From Prevotellaceae bacterium UBA1746 (GTDB lineage Bacteria; Bacteroidota; Bacteroidia; Bacteroidales; Bacteroidaceae), in assembly GCA_002314875.1 (NCBI GenBank), contig DCHS01000037.1, forward strand, positions 1 to 44,573: a stretch of 44,573 nucleotides of DNA, read 5' to 3'. Position numbers and translations under genes: made by a program. The first letter of the stretch is position 1. Every line of letters starts with the position of its first letter. The notes below the pieces were generated by a model. It did no database searches. It was given only the letters and a program-made list of their open reading frames with translations, and was not told where the DNA came from. This document shows, piece after piece, positions 1 to 9,485 of the stretch.

Positions 1-86
1 GAATATTTTAAGAATTTTTGTGTATTTGGTTTGGTTCAATGCAATTTTTGGTGTATTTTTACATCCAATACTATAACCTTTGACAT

Positions 87-94
87 TATTTTTG
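87..94 (+). promoter_or_regulatory. Candidate -7 promoter box (TATTTTTG) for the first secreted-protein gene
   Basis: The octamer fits the Bacteroidota -7 consensus TAnnTTTG and lies 22 bases before the ATG at 117. I could not find a well-spaced TTTG -33 element, so only the -7 half is supported. The first 116 bases hold no gene and are AT-rich. Confidence 0.4.
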
Positions 95-116
95 TTCAAC
101 TTATCCTTAATAACTA

Positions 117-3100
117 ATGAAGCATTTGTACTCAATTCTTGCCGCTGGTACCTTGATGGCAGCTAGCGCAATGACAGCAGAAGCTCGTTATTGGACGTAT
201 GACTTTACCAGTCCTGCTGAAGAAACGAACATTCAGGCTGACACTTGGTATTGCCTTCAGGGAGGACAGGCTGCTCTTGAGGGCTCCTCTTCTTTCCTCT
301 ATGGTGAAATCCATTCAACGAGTGCCAATCTCACCACCGAAAACCTTTACAAGTTTATCGCAACAGGTGAGACAACTCCCGACGGTAGCACTGTTTACTA
401 TGTACAGCGCTATGATGGTACTTACCTTTACGCTCCTGGTCAGGTGAATTTCTACGGAAATGCCGTCGACCGAGCATGGAAGGTTACCGTAAAGGCTCCT
501 ATCGTTTATGAAAGCGATTTCGAGTATTCTGATGACGATAACGACTACACTGGTATGGAGGCTTATCGTCATGAAGCGATGGAGAACGAGGAACCCCTTG
601 ATCTCTCCACTGCAACCTATTGCGATGTTGACAATGGTCTCGTCATTGCTAGTGCAGAAGGTGTTGATCCCGATTCTCCCTGGACTACCTACGTTTATCT
701 GTGTGGTCTCTCTTCTGGTACTACTGGTTCTGCCAGCAAGGCAACCTCTTACGCTTCTAACTGCTGGGTTCTTTATCCCGCAGAAATCCAGAGCGCTTAC
801 GAAAGTCTCATTGCAATCATGAATGAGATGACTGATATGGACCCTGCAAGTCTTGATCTCAGTGCATACAGCCTTGGTACGGGTGCTGGTGAATACAGCC
901 AGGAACTCTACGATGCCTTTATGACTATGTGGAACCGCGCAATGGAAATCTATGAATCTGAAGGTGCTGGTGCTACCGACGAAGAAATGGATGACCTCGC
1001 TTCTAAGTTGCTGCCCGCTCTCGAAGCATTCCAGAATAGTGGTGTCGGTCTTTCTGAAGGTTATTACATTCTTTATTCAATGCGTCCCCACAACCCTGAC
1101 TGGGTAGGTTCTTCTTATCCCTTTGGCCGTAATGGTTCGGGCTATGACGATGGTGCTATCTACGATGGTTCTGTTATTTCAATGAGCGACAAGAATCTTC
1201 GTTGGAGCTGTCAGGCTGGTGATGTTGCTGACTTCTACCTTGATACCCTTGACAAGGGTGCTTACGAAACTGCTAAGTATGTATGGCATGCTTTCAAGAG
1301 CGGTAATCAGGATAAGTTCGGTAATGACCTTTACTATTTCCAGAATATCGAAACCGATCGTTATATCGGTAAGGACCCCGCTACCTATAGCCCTGTTGTC
1401 ATGCACGACACTCCTCAGGTAGACTTCACGATTGCTGCTAACCCCAACTTCCCCGGTTGGTTCAGCTTCTATTCTCCCGAACTCACCGTTGCTTCTGAAG
1501 ATAGCCGTTATCCTGCAGACTACTCTGGTCTCCACTGCGAAACCTCTAAGACCGATGTTGTTGCATGGGACTGGCGCGTTGGTGGTTCCTGCTGGAAGGT
1601 GGTTACTCTTACCGAAGACGAAGTTCAGGCTCTCAAGTCTAACCTCGATGCTCCCAAGCGTCTCAACGAAATGAAGGAACTCGTTGCTACCGCTCAGGAT
1701 GCTATCAATAACAGCTATTCTTATTCTGCTTACAATGCAGACGGTACCAAGAGCGAATATGCTAACAGTGGTAGTATGGAACTCGACGGTCTTGTAACCA
1801 GTGCTGACCAGATGGCTTCTGAAGCAACAGAAAGTTCTGAAGGTTCTCTCGAAGACCTCTTCGATGGTAACGCAAGTACATTCTGGCACTCTTGGTGGAG
1901 TTCATCTTACGATGGCGACCATTATCTTCAGTTCACCATTGACGAAGAAGAAAGTTCATTGCTCCTCAAGTGGGTGAAGCGTAACTGCAGCAGCCCCGAC
2001 AATGGTGCTCCCCTCAACTTCGATATCTATGCTACAGATGACGAGGCTAATCTCGATATCGTTAATGTTCCCGATGAAGAAGGTAATGACAATCTCAATG
2101 GTTGGGAAACTGTTTGGACCAAGGTTGCTTCCGGTACCTTTAAGTACAAGTATACAGCAGAAAAGACCAATGACACTGGTGTTGCAGGTGTAAACTTCGA
2201 CAAGCCTTACAAGTATTTCCGTCTCGTTGGTACCAGCCGCGTAAGCAATTCCAATGCTTATATGTATGCTGGTGAGTTCCGCGTATACCGTTCAGTTCTC
2301 GATCTTGAGAATTCTCTCATCAACGCTATCCCCGAAGACATCGTTGCTGCTCTCCGTGAGGCTATTGCTCTCGCTGAAGAAGAAATTGAAGACGGTGCTG
2401 CTTCTCAGGAAACCCTAGACAAGCTCAAGGCTGCTTACGAAGCCTTCCGCCAACACTATCCCGATCCTACCCGCGTCACTGACCTCGTAAATGAGGCTAA
2501 GGCTCTCGCTGAAAGTGCAGAAGAAGGTGATGGTCTCGGTTACTATAGCGAAGGTGCTATCGATGCCCTCAATAAGGCAATCGCACAAGCAGAAAGTGAT
2601 ACTAAGGAAGTTATGACCGTTGAGGAAATCAACAGTGCTCTTGCTGCCCTCAATGCTGCTCTCGACGCTTTCAATGCTGCTCTCCATGTTCCCGCAACTG
2701 GTCTCTATGTTATTAAGAGCAAGTCTTCTAACCTCAGTCTCGAAGGTGCTTCCATCTGTGCTGTATCTTCTTCCGAATATGACAACGTTGCTATCCGTGG
2801 TCGTGTTGCTACCGATAACAAGGACAGTGAAGGCAATGTTATCTACGAAGACGAAGCTAATGCTGCTCTCCGTCCCGGTATCTACTGGCAGGTTGAAAAG
2901 GTTGAAGGTGGTTATACCTACAAGAACCTTTACACTGGCAAGTATCTCCATCCGTATTCAAAGCCTGCTGATGAAGTTGTAACCCTTGGCACCGAACCTT
3001 ATGTATTCGGTATCCAGTTCGCAAAGGAACCTGGTTGCTTCAATCTCCTCCTCGATGCTGCTGATGCTGCCAATGGTACTTATATCTATGTAAATGCTCG

Positions 3101-3830
3101 TCCCGGTTCTAATGTTATCTGTCAGTGGAACAGCGCTACTGGCCGTGACAACAGCGCCTTTGAATTTGTTCCTCAGGAAGCCGCAACTGTTAATGCAGCA
3201 ATGAATGATGGTGGTCTTCTCTTCGATGTTGACTATCCTAAGGCTGCTCAGGCTTATACCTTCACCGTGGACATGGATACTTATGTTGACGGTGATGCAG
3301 GTGCATTCTATACCGTTATCGGTCAGGACGCTGACTTCAACATCCAGTTGGCTCTCGCTACCGGTACTCTCGAGGCTGGTCAAGCTTATATCTACATTCC
3401 TGTGAAGGATGACACTGCTGCTCTCTTCTTCATGCCCGAAGGTGCAAACTTCAGCACTCTTGCTCCTACCTTCGTTGCTAAGGAACATAACGGTCTCTGT
3501 GGTATCCTCGACACTGTAGAACTCCCCGAAGGTTCTGGTATCTTCAACGACAACCACTCTAAGGTCCTCACCTCTGAGGCTGGCGAATATGTTGCTGCTA
3601 ACACTGGTTACTTCGCTGCAATGCCTGAAACCACTGCTACTGGTGATGCAACTCTTCGTGCTAATGGTAAGATTACTGCTTCCAGCATCGATGGTATTAA
3701 TACTGTAAGTGTAATTAACAACCGCGTTGAGAATGGTATCTATTCAATCTCTGGTATCCGTCTCAACGGTGTGAAGAATCTTCCCGCAGGTCTTTATATC
3801 ATCAATGGCAAGAAGTACATTGTAAAGTAA
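117..3830 (+). CDS. Large secreted protein with discoidin-like (F5/8 type C) and FIVAR-like domains and a T9SS-like C-terminal tail
   Basis: Predicted exported protein of 1237 residues. A type I signal peptide covers about residues 1-23 (cleavage near AEA-RYW). Residues about 548-722 resemble a discoidin/F5-8C carbohydrate-binding module, including 'LFDGNASTFWHSWW' near the start of the fold and 'FRLVGTS' near its end. Residues about 735-860 are Ala/Glu-rich helical repeats like FIVAR modules ('INSALAALNAALDAF'). A further beta-rich region follows, and the protein ends in a 'GIYSISGIRL...GLYIINGKKYIVK' tail of the kind found on many secreted Bacteroidetes proteins. I see no catalytic domain, so a binding or adhesive role in glycan handling is an inference. 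Codon choice is strongly restricted (CTC Leu, GGT Gly, GCT Ala), suggesting high expression. The ATG at 117 directly precedes the signal peptide. Confidence 0.8.
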   Translation: MKHLYSILAAGTLMAASAMTAEARYWTYDFTSPAEETNIQADTWYCLQGGQAALEGSSSFLYGEIHSTSANLTTENLYKFIATGETTPDGSTVYYVQRYDGTYLYAPGQVNFYGNAVDRAWKVTVKAPIVYESDFEYSDDDNDYTGMEAYRHEAMENEEPLDLSTATYCDVDNGLVIASAEGVDPDSPWTTYVYLCGLSSGTTGSASKATSYASNCWVLYPAEIQSAYESLIAIMNEMTDMDPASLDLSAYSLGTGAGEYSQELYDAFMTMWNRAMEIYESEGAGATDEEMDDLASKLLPALEAFQNSGVGLSEGYYILYSMRPHNPDWVGSSYPFGRNGSGYDDGAIYDGSVISMSDKNLRWSCQAGDVADFYLDTLDKGAYETAKYVWHAFKSGNQDKFGNDLYYFQNIETDRYIGKDPATYSPVVMHDTPQVDFTIAANPNFPGWFSFYSPELTVASEDSRYPADYSGLHCETSKTDVVAWDWRVGGSCWKVVTLTEDEVQALKSNLDAPKRLNEMKELVATAQDAINNSYSYSAYNADGTKSEYANSGSMELDGLVTSADQMASEATESSEGSLEDLFDGNASTFWHSWWSSSYDGDHYLQFTIDEEESSLLLKWVKRNCSSPDNGAPLNFDIYATDDEANLDIVNVPDEEGNDNLNGWETVWTKVASGTFKYKYTAEKTNDTGVAGVNFDKPYKYFRLVGTSRVSNSNAYMYAGEFRVYRSVLDLENSLINAIPEDIVAALREAIALAEEEIEDGAASQETLDKLKAAYEAFRQHYPDPTRVTDLVNEAKALAESAEEGDGLGYYSEGAIDALNKAIAQAESDTKEVMTVEEINSALAALNAALDAFNAALHVPATGLYVIKSKSSNLSLEGASICAVSSSEYDNVAIRGRVATDNKDSEGNVIYEDEANAALRPGIYWQVEKVEGGYTYKNLYTGKYLHPYSKPADEVVTLGTEPYVFGIQFAKEPGCFNLLLDAADAANGTYIYVNARPGSNVICQWNSATGRDNSAFEFVPQEAATVNAAMNDGGLLFDVDYPKAAQAYTFTVDMDTYVDGDAGAFYTVIGQDADFNIQLALATGTLEAGQAYIYIPVKDDTAALFFMPEGANFSTLAPTFVAKEHNGLCGILDTVELPEGSGIFNDNHSKVLTSEAGEYVAANTGYFAAMPETTATGDATLRANGKITASSIDGINTVSVINNRVENGIYSISGIRLNGVKNLPAGLYIINGKKYIVK

Positions 3831-3851
3831 TTCCGAACGGATAAAATAGTT

Positions 3852-3889
3852 TTCGCCCCCGTGCACATTGCTTAGTGCACGGGGGCGAA
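3852..3889. terminator. Bidirectional hairpin terminator between convergent genes
   Basis: A perfect 15-bp inverted repeat (3852-3866 with 3875-3889) closes an 8-base loop and is very GC-rich in the middle of the stem. It lies between the plus-strand secreted-protein gene and the minus-strand trkH, with T-rich sequence on both sides, so it probably ends transcription from both directions. Confidence 0.85.
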
Positions 3890-3894
3890 CTTGT

Positions 3895-5397
3895 TTAGTG
3901 GTCTCTCCAGAAGGCGGGGACGAGGGGAAGAAGAAGGGAGAAGACTTCAAGACGACCCGCTAACATCAGGAATGAGTTGAGCCATAGGATGGGAGCTGAA
4001 AGCCCTCCCCATGAGGTTAAAGGACCAATATCGTGACCTACAGTGGGACCGATGTTTGAGAAGGAGGAAATGGCGAGGCCCATAGCATCGAGAACAGGAA
4101 GGTGAAGAAGAATCATTATACCTGTTCCACCTACTACTAATATTATATATAAAAATGTGTAGGCGATGACGGCATGGATCACCGGGCGCTCGATAACGCT
4201 GTCATTCAAGCGTACAGGCAGAACTGCTCGGGGATGGAGAATTTGTTTGAATTCGCTCCAGATGAGTTTGAGAGCAATGACGATACGGACAACCTTGACG
4301 CCACCGCTTGTACTACCAGAACAGGCACCGATAACGGAGATGATGGTAATAGTGAGCCAGCAGATCTTCGGCCATAGCATGAAGTCATCGTTGGTAAAAC
4401 CTGTTGTGGTTTGTAACGATACTACATTGAAAAGAGCAGCACGGAAACTTTCTTCAAATCCCTTCCAACCTACGAGTGCATGCTCATGGAGGGAAAGGCT
4501 GGCGCCAGAACTGTGGGTAAAGAAGAGGGCGATGGTGATAACAACCACGGAACCAAAGGTAAGCCAAAGGTAGAAACGAAGTTCGTTATCGTGGAAAACC
4601 TGTTTGAAGCGCCGTTTGATGAGGAGAAGATAGAGCAGCGTGAAGTTGCAGGATGCCAACCACATAAAGAGAACGGAGACATACTCGATAAGCGGCGAAT
4701 GGAAATAGCCAATGGAGTCGGTATGTGTGGAGAAACCGCCCGTGGCGATGGTTGAAAGACCATGGTTTATGGCGTCGAAGATATTCATACCGCAAAAATA
4801 GTAGGCTGTGATGCAACTTCCAGTCAGGAGGAAGTAGAGGCTCCAAAGCCAGTGGGCGGTTGTTGAAATCTTTGGATGGAGTTTGCCGATGCGAATACCT
4901 GTGGCTTCTGCTGCAAATAGTTTCTGTTCACCAATTCCTAATGCTGGAAGAACGGCGAGGGTGAAGAAGATGATTCCCATACCTCCGATCCAGTGCGTCA
5001 GAGAACGCCAGAAGAGAATGGAGTGGGGGAGGGCATCGATGTCCTCGAAGGCTGAGGCTCCTGTCGTCGAGAATCCTGACATCGTCTCAAAGAAGGCTAT
5101 CGATACGCGGTCGGTACACTCTGTTGATAGGAATGGCAGCATTCCGAACAGTGAGAAGATGATCCAGGTACTGCTGACGACGAGATAACCATCGCGCCGG
5201 CCGAAATTTCGTTGGGCATTACGTCCGAAGAGGAAGAGTATTGCTCCAACAACAATGGTTATTGCAATAGGGATGAGCCACCTCAGCCACAATCCTTCAC
5301 AGTAAAGTAGACTGACGCCAAGACAAATACCCATGAGGAATGCTTCCAGAAGAATCAATCCGCCGAGGGCTTTCGCTATTATTCGTAGATTAATCAT
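3895..5397 (-). CDS. trkH: Trk-type potassium uptake transmembrane subunit TrkH
   Basis: Five-hundred-residue polytopic inner-membrane protein, the ion-conducting subunit of the Trk K+ uptake system. The four pore-loop selectivity regions typical of the SKT superfamily are visible: 'GFSTTGASAF', 'TIATGGFSTH', 'LQTTTGFTND' and 'SFSNIGPTVG'. The length is normal for the family. It lies 26 bases downstream of trkA on the same strand, so the regulatory and channel subunits are probably co-transcribed. The product ends at WRDH just before the strong bidirectional terminator, making it the last gene of the udk-dxs-trkA-trkH run. The ATG start gives a hydrophobic first membrane segment at once. Confidence 0.95.
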   Translation of the reverse strand: MINLRIIAKALGGLILLEAFLMGICLGVSLLYCEGLWLRWLIPIAITIVVGAILFLFGRNAQRNFGRRDGYLVVSSTWIIFSLFGMLPFLSTECTDRVSIAFFETMSGFSTTGASAFEDIDALPHSILFWRSLTHWIGGMGIIFFTLAVLPALGIGEQKLFAAEATGIRIGKLHPKISTTAHWLWSLYFLLTGSCITAYYFCGMNIFDAINHGLSTIATGGFSTHTDSIGYFHSPLIEYVSVLFMWLASCNFTLLYLLLIKRRFKQVFHDNELRFYLWLTFGSVVVITIALFFTHSSGASLSLHEHALVGWKGFEESFRAALFNVVSLQTTTGFTNDDFMLWPKICWLTITIISVIGACSGSTSGGVKVVRIVIALKLIWSEFKQILHPRAVLPVRLNDSVIERPVIHAVIAYTFLYIILVVGGTGIMILLHLPVLDAMGLAISSFSNIGPTVGHDIGPLTSWGGLSAPILWLNSFLMLAGRLEVFSLLLPLVPAFWRDH

Positions 5398-5423
5398 GAT
5401 TCTTTTACCTACTTTGTTGTAGA

Positions 5424-6767
5424 TTATTTAAAGAAGCGTTCGAGTTTTTTGAGATAGCCTTCGAGACAGAACACAACAACGGTGTCGTCGGGAAGGAAGA
5501 CGGTGGAACCATTGACGAGGTAGCCCTTGCCACGACGAACAAGACCGGCGAAGTTGGCGTATGCGGGAAGACCGAGGTCCTTCACGCTCTTTGAGGCAAT
5601 GGCGGAAGTTTCCTTGACCTTGTAAACTGCAACTTCGGCAGCAGCAATGTTGAGGGCCTTTACTGTTTCAATGTCTGAACGAAGCATCATTCGGTAAATC
5701 TGCCCGGCGGCAAAGGTTCGCTTGTTAATGATAGAACCGATATCGAGGCTTTCGGCAAAGTCGATATAGTCGAGATTCTCCACCATAGCGATGGTCTTCT
5801 GAACACCGAGGCGACGGGCTGCCATACAAGCGAGGATATTCGTTTCACTGTTGTCAGTGGTCGCAACAAATACCTGATGGTTCTTGATGTTTTCGTCTTG
5901 GAGCATATCAAGATCACGGGCATCGTCGTTGAAGACCATAACATTCTTGTTGTGGAGCAAATGGTTCAGTTCCGAAATACGGTCAGGATCGGTGTCGAAA
6001 AGTTTGACGTGGATGTTTGAAGGCAGACTGTTCAGCGAGCAGATGGCAGAATCAGAGGCACCCATATACATTACATTTGAAGCCTTGCTGGCATTCGCCT
6101 TGCCGACGATATTTTGAACATATTCAACATGATTTGGGGTCGTGGTGATGAAGCAAAGGTCGTTGGCACGAATATAGTCAGCACCGTGAGGAATGATGGT
6201 TTCTCCTGCACGCTTGATAGCAGTAATGTGGAAAGGTTCGTCCGGAGGACAAATCGTAGAAATTGTCTTATCAATAATGGAAACTCCCTTTCGGATTTTT
6301 ACACCGAGGACAATGAGTTCACCGTCTTGAACTTCCCACCACTGGCGAACCCATGGACGTTCGATAAGGTGATTGATTTCTTTACCGACGAGGCCTTCAG
6401 GATAGACCATGGAGTCAATACCGAGACTCTTGAAAAAATCACGATTCTCAGGGGTGATGTAGTCTGCGTTATCAATTCGTGCCACCGTTTTCTTCGCGCC
6501 GAGTTTACGGGCAAGAATACAGCACATCATATTAACGCTCTCCTCGGGGGTGACGCCGACAAAGAGCTGGGCATCCTTGATGTTGGCCTGCTCAAGGATT
6601 TCGATAGAAACGGGAGAACCTTGAATGGTCTGGATGTCCAAAAAGTTAGCGACAACGGCCAGGCGTTTCTGATAATTGTCGATAAGCGTAACTTCGTGAT
6701 TTTCTTTCACGAAAAGCTTTGCAAGATGGGTACCGACAGCGCCGGCACCAGCTATGATGATCTTCAT
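5424..6767 (-). CDS. trkA: Trk system potassium uptake regulatory protein TrkA
   Basis: Cytoplasmic NAD(H)-binding gating subunit of the Trk potassium transporter, 447 residues from the chosen start. It has the usual two-fold layout: RCK-N/RCK-C followed by a second RCK-N/RCK-C. The first Rossmann motif is at the extreme N-terminus ('IIIAGAGAVGTHLA'), followed by 'LIDNYQKRL' with the acidic residue that contacts the ribose. The second nucleotide site is degenerate ('VMYMGASDSAICSL'), as often in TrkA. An upstream in-frame ATG at 6806 would add 13 residues before the Rossmann strand; I prefer 6767 because family members begin at this methionine. It follows dxs by 57 bases and precedes trkH by 26. 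Confidence 0.95.
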   Translation of the reverse strand: MKIIIAGAGAVGTHLAKLFVKENHEVTLIDNYQKRLAVVANFLDIQTIQGSPVSIEILEQANIKDAQLFVGVTPEESVNMMCCILARKLGAKKTVARIDNADYITPENRDFFKSLGIDSMVYPEGLVGKEINHLIERPWVRQWWEVQDGELIVLGVKIRKGVSIIDKTISTICPPDEPFHITAIKRAGETIIPHGADYIRANDLCFITTTPNHVEYVQNIVGKANASKASNVMYMGASDSAICSLNSLPSNIHVKLFDTDPDRISELNHLLHNKNVMVFNDDARDLDMLQDENIKNHQVFVATTDNSETNILACMAARRLGVQKTIAMVENLDYIDFAESLDIGSIINKRTFAAGQIYRMMLRSDIETVKALNIAAAEVAVYKVKETSAIASKSVKDLGLPAYANFAGLVRRGKGYLVNGSTVFLPDDTVVVFCLEGYLKKLERFFK

Positions 6768-6824
6768 AAGTCTTATATTAACTCCAAACGAATGCTTGGA
6801 GCACAATGTTTGAAATGAAGGGGG

Positions 6825-8738
6825 CTAGGTAAGGATGGCCTTGATGATGGCTTCTTTGTCCATACCACAAAGGTGGTAAAGTTCGGGTACCGAACCATGG
6901 GTGACGAATTGATCGGGGATTCCGATGCGGGTGACACGGGGAAGTGCGGCTAATTCATTGGCATGGTCCGCGATGAGTTCAAGGATGGCAGAACCCACAC
7001 CTCCCATTCGTGAACCGTCTTCCAAAGTAATGATGTGCTTGAAATTACGTGCAATATCAAGGATGAGAGTCTCGTCGAGAGGCTTGGCGAAACGGAGGTC
7101 GTAGTGTGCGATATTCAGTGCACAGTTCTGGGCCTCTGCATCAGCGATGGCATCAGCGGCGATATTTCCGATAGGACCAAAAGAGATAATCGCAATATCT
7201 GTACCTTCTTTGATACAGCGGCCCTTGCCTACTGGAATTTCTTCGAGTGGGCATTTCCAATCGGTCAGGCGGCCGGCACCACGGGGGTAGCGGATAACGA
7301 AAGTTCCCTTGTCTGGAAGTTGGGCAGTGAACATCATGCGACGTAACTCATGTTCGTCGTAGGGTGAGCAGAGTGTTACATTGGGAACAGCACGCAGAGC
7401 GGCAATATCCAGAGAGCCATGATGCGTAGGACCGTCTTCTCCAACAAGACCCGCACGGTCAAGACAAAGAACAACGGGAAGGTTGAGAAGAGCAGTATCG
7501 TGGATAATGTTGTCGTAAGCACGCTGGGAGAAACTGCTGTAGATGTTGCAGAACGGCTGCATGCCTTCCTTGGCCATACCAGCTGAGAAGGTCATCGAAT
7601 GTCCCTCAGCGATGCCAACATCGAAGGTGCGGTCGGGATAAGCCTGCTGGAGGAGGTGCATGGAGCAACCTGTAAGCATGGCGGGAGTAACGCCGATAAT
7701 CCGTGAATTTTGCTCGGCCAGTTCCACCAAAGTATGACCGAAGACATCCTGGAATTTCTGCGGCTTTTCGCTGGCTTTTGCAAGCGGAACACCAGTTCCG
7801 CGTTCACCCGTATCTTTGTCAAACTTACCAGGCGCATGCCAAATTGTCGGTTTCTCCTCGGCGGGTTCATAGCCCTTGCCCTTGACCGTATGGATATGGA
7901 GAAGTTTTGGACCCTTCATATCCTTGATGCGTTCGAGCGTATGAACCAGTTCCTTAATGTCATGCCCATCAGAAGGACCGAAATAACGGATGTTCATTCC
8001 CTCGAAGATGTTCTGTTGGGCTGTGATAGCCGACTTCAGCGCATTTCCAAAGCGAATCAAAAAGTTGCGTCGGCTGGAACTGAGAAGTCCCCAATGCTCC
8101 AATCGACGGGCAACGCGGTTACGCCAACGGTTGTAGGTTGAAGACGTATGGATGTGATGAAGATACTGCTTCATTCCTCCAACAGATGAGGAGATACTCA
8201 TATTGTTGTCATTGAGGATGATAAGCAGGTTGTTTGGAGTGTCAGAGGCGTTGTTAAGGCCTTCAAAAGCAAGACCGCCACTCATAGCACCATCACCGAT
8301 GACAGCAATGACATGTCGGTCCTCTTCTTCTTTCTTTACAGCAGCAACACTCATACCGAGGGCCGCAGAAATGCTATTGGAAGCATGACCGCAGGCAAAG
8401 GTGTCGTATTCGCTTTCGAGAGGAGAGGGGAAAGGACGCAGGCCACCGAGTTTGCGATTGGTGCAGAACTGTTCACGACGGCCTGTAAGGATTTTGTGAC
8501 CATAGGCTTGATGGCCTACGTCCCACACTATGCGGTCGTAAGGTGTTGAGAATACATAGTGGAGAGCCACGGTCAGTTCAACCACGCCGAGGCTTGACGC
8601 CAAATGGCCCGGATTCTGGGCGAGTTCGTCAAGGATGTCTTCACGGAGTTCGCGACAGAGTTCGGGCAAATCGTCCAGACTGAGTTTTCGTAGATCAGAT
8701 GGACTATTTATCTTGGAAAGTAGGGGATATTCGTTCGT
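6825..8738 (-). CDS. dxs: 1-deoxy-D-xylulose-5-phosphate synthase (non-ATG start)
   Basis: Thiamine-diphosphate enzyme that condenses pyruvate and glyceraldehyde 3-phosphate, the first step of the MEP isoprenoid pathway. The TPP/Mg motif ('GDGAMSGG' with 'LNDNNMS'), the N-terminal histidine region ('NPGHLASSLG') and the catalytic glutamate region ('GIAEGHSMTFSAG') are present. The start is unusual. The conserved family N-terminus (YPLLSKINSPSDLRKL, matching the E. coli 'YPTLALVDSTQELRLL' region) is encoded in frame from just after the udk stop, but there is no ATG, GTG or TTG between that stop (8747-8745) and a TTG at 8669 that would cut off 23 residues. The best-placed candidate is ACG at 8738, giving 637 residues, a normal length. 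It may be a real ACG start, an ATG-to-ACG mutation or a base error. Confidence 0.9.
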   Translation of the reverse strand, partial: TNEYPLLSKINSPSDLRKLSLDDLPELCRELREDILDELAQNPGHLASSLGVVELTVALHYVFSTPYDRIVWDVGHQAYGHKILTGRREQFCTNRKLGGLRPFPSPLESEYDTFACGHASNSISAALGMSVAAVKKEEEDRHVIAVIGDGAMSGGLAFEGLNNASDTPNNLLIILNDNNMSISSSVGGMKQYLHHIHTSSTYNRWRNRVARRLEHWGLLSSSRRNFLIRFGNALKSAITAQQNIFEGMNIRYFGPSDGHDIKELVHTLERIKDMKGPKLLHIHTVKGKGYEPAEEKPTIWHAPGKFDKDTGERGTGVPLAKASEKPQKFQDVFGHTLVELAEQNSRIIGVTPAMLTGCSMHLLQQAYPDRTFDVGIAEGHSMTFSAGMAKEGMQPFCNIYSSFSQRAYDNIIHDTALLNLPVVLCLDRAGLVGEDGPTHHGSLDIAALRAVPNVTLCSPYDEHELRRMMFTAQLPDKGTFVIRYPRGAGRLTDWKCPLEEIPVGKGRCIKEGTDIAIISFGPIGNIAADAIADAEAQNCALNIAHYDLRFAKPLDETLILDIARNFKHIITLEDGSRMGGVGSAILELIADHANELAALPRVTRIGIPDQFVTHGSVPELYHLCGMDKEAIIKAILT

Positions 8739-8744
8739 AGCTTT

Positions 8745-9383
8745 TTACTTTTGGAAAGTGTCGTTGAGTTCCTGCTGGATGATAGCAGAATGAATGTACT
8801 GACGCATCATGGCAATAGCTCGTTTGTTGTCGCCACCATTGGGGATGATGATATCAGAATACAGTTTTGTAGGCTCGATGAATTCATCGTGCATAGGTTT
8901 AAGTACATTGCGGTACTTATCGATGAGCATCTCGAGGGGATGACCGCGTTCAGCGGTGTCACGCTGGATAACGCGGAGAAGACGTTCGTCGGGTTCAGCG
9001 TCAACAAAAATCTTAAGATCCATGAGGTCGCGGAGCTTCTTGTCGTAAAGTGCCATAATGCCTTCGACAATGATGACTTTGCGAGGTTCAACATGGATGG
9101 TTTCCTCCTGACGGGTACAAGTCAGGTAAGAATAGGTTGGCTGCTCGATGGCACAGCCGTTTCGAAGTGCCTCAATCTGCTCTTCAAAGAGGGGCCAGTC
9201 AAAAGCATTCGGATGGTCGAAGTTGGTCTTTTTACGCAATTCTTCAGGAACATCCCACTGATGTTTGTAGTAAGAATCCTGAGGAATGATAGCAACTGAA
9301 CCCGTAGGAAGGGATTCAACGATTTTTCGTACAACGGTGGTCTTCCCGGAGCCCGTGCCACCAGCAATTCCGATGATTATCAT
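8745..9383 (-). CDS. udk: Uridine kinase
   Basis: Phosphorylates uridine and cytidine to UMP and CMP in pyrimidine salvage, in the cytoplasm. The P-loop lies at residues 8-15 (GGTGSGKT), followed by family-typical 'IIPQDSYYKH', 'NFDHPNAFDWPL' and 'RVIQRDTAERGH' segments. At 212 residues it has the usual Udk length. It is the first gene of the minus-strand run, and its stop codon is only two codons before the proposed ACG start of dxs, in the same frame. A -7-like box lies upstream at 9436-9429. Confidence 0.96.
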   Translation of the reverse strand: MIIIGIAGGTGSGKTTVVRKIVESLPTGSVAIIPQDSYYKHQWDVPEELRKKTNFDHPNAFDWPLFEEQIEALRNGCAIEQPTYSYLTCTRQEETIHVEPRKVIIVEGIMALYDKKLRDLMDLKIFVDAEPDERLLRVIQRDTAERGHPLEMLIDKYRNVLKPMHDEFIEPTKLYSDIIIPNGGDNKRAIAMMRQYIHSAIIQQELNDTFQK

Positions 9384-9428
9384 AAGCGCAAGTAGGTAAT
9401 CAGAAATTTATAAGGTTTATTTTATGAG

Positions 9429-9436
9429 CAAAATTA
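9429..9436 (-). promoter_or_regulatory. Candidate -7 box (TAATTTTG) for the udk-dxs-trkA-trkH run
   Basis: Read on the minus strand this octamer fits TAnnTTTG and lies about 45 bases before the udk ATG. No clear TTTG lies 19-21 bases further upstream, so the assignment rests on the -7 match and position. Confidence 0.45.
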
Positions 9437-9458
9437 CTCTATTTTTTTGAAAAATGCT

Positions 9459-9466
9459 TAACTTTG
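9459..9466 (+). promoter_or_regulatory. Candidate -7 box (TAACTTTG) for the HD-domain gene
   Basis: The octamer matches TAnnTTTG and ends 19 bases before the ATG at 9486. It is divergent from the udk box 22 bases away, so the two promoters probably share this short spacer. Confidence 0.5.
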
Positions 9467-9485
9467 CGCCATAAAAACAAAAAAA

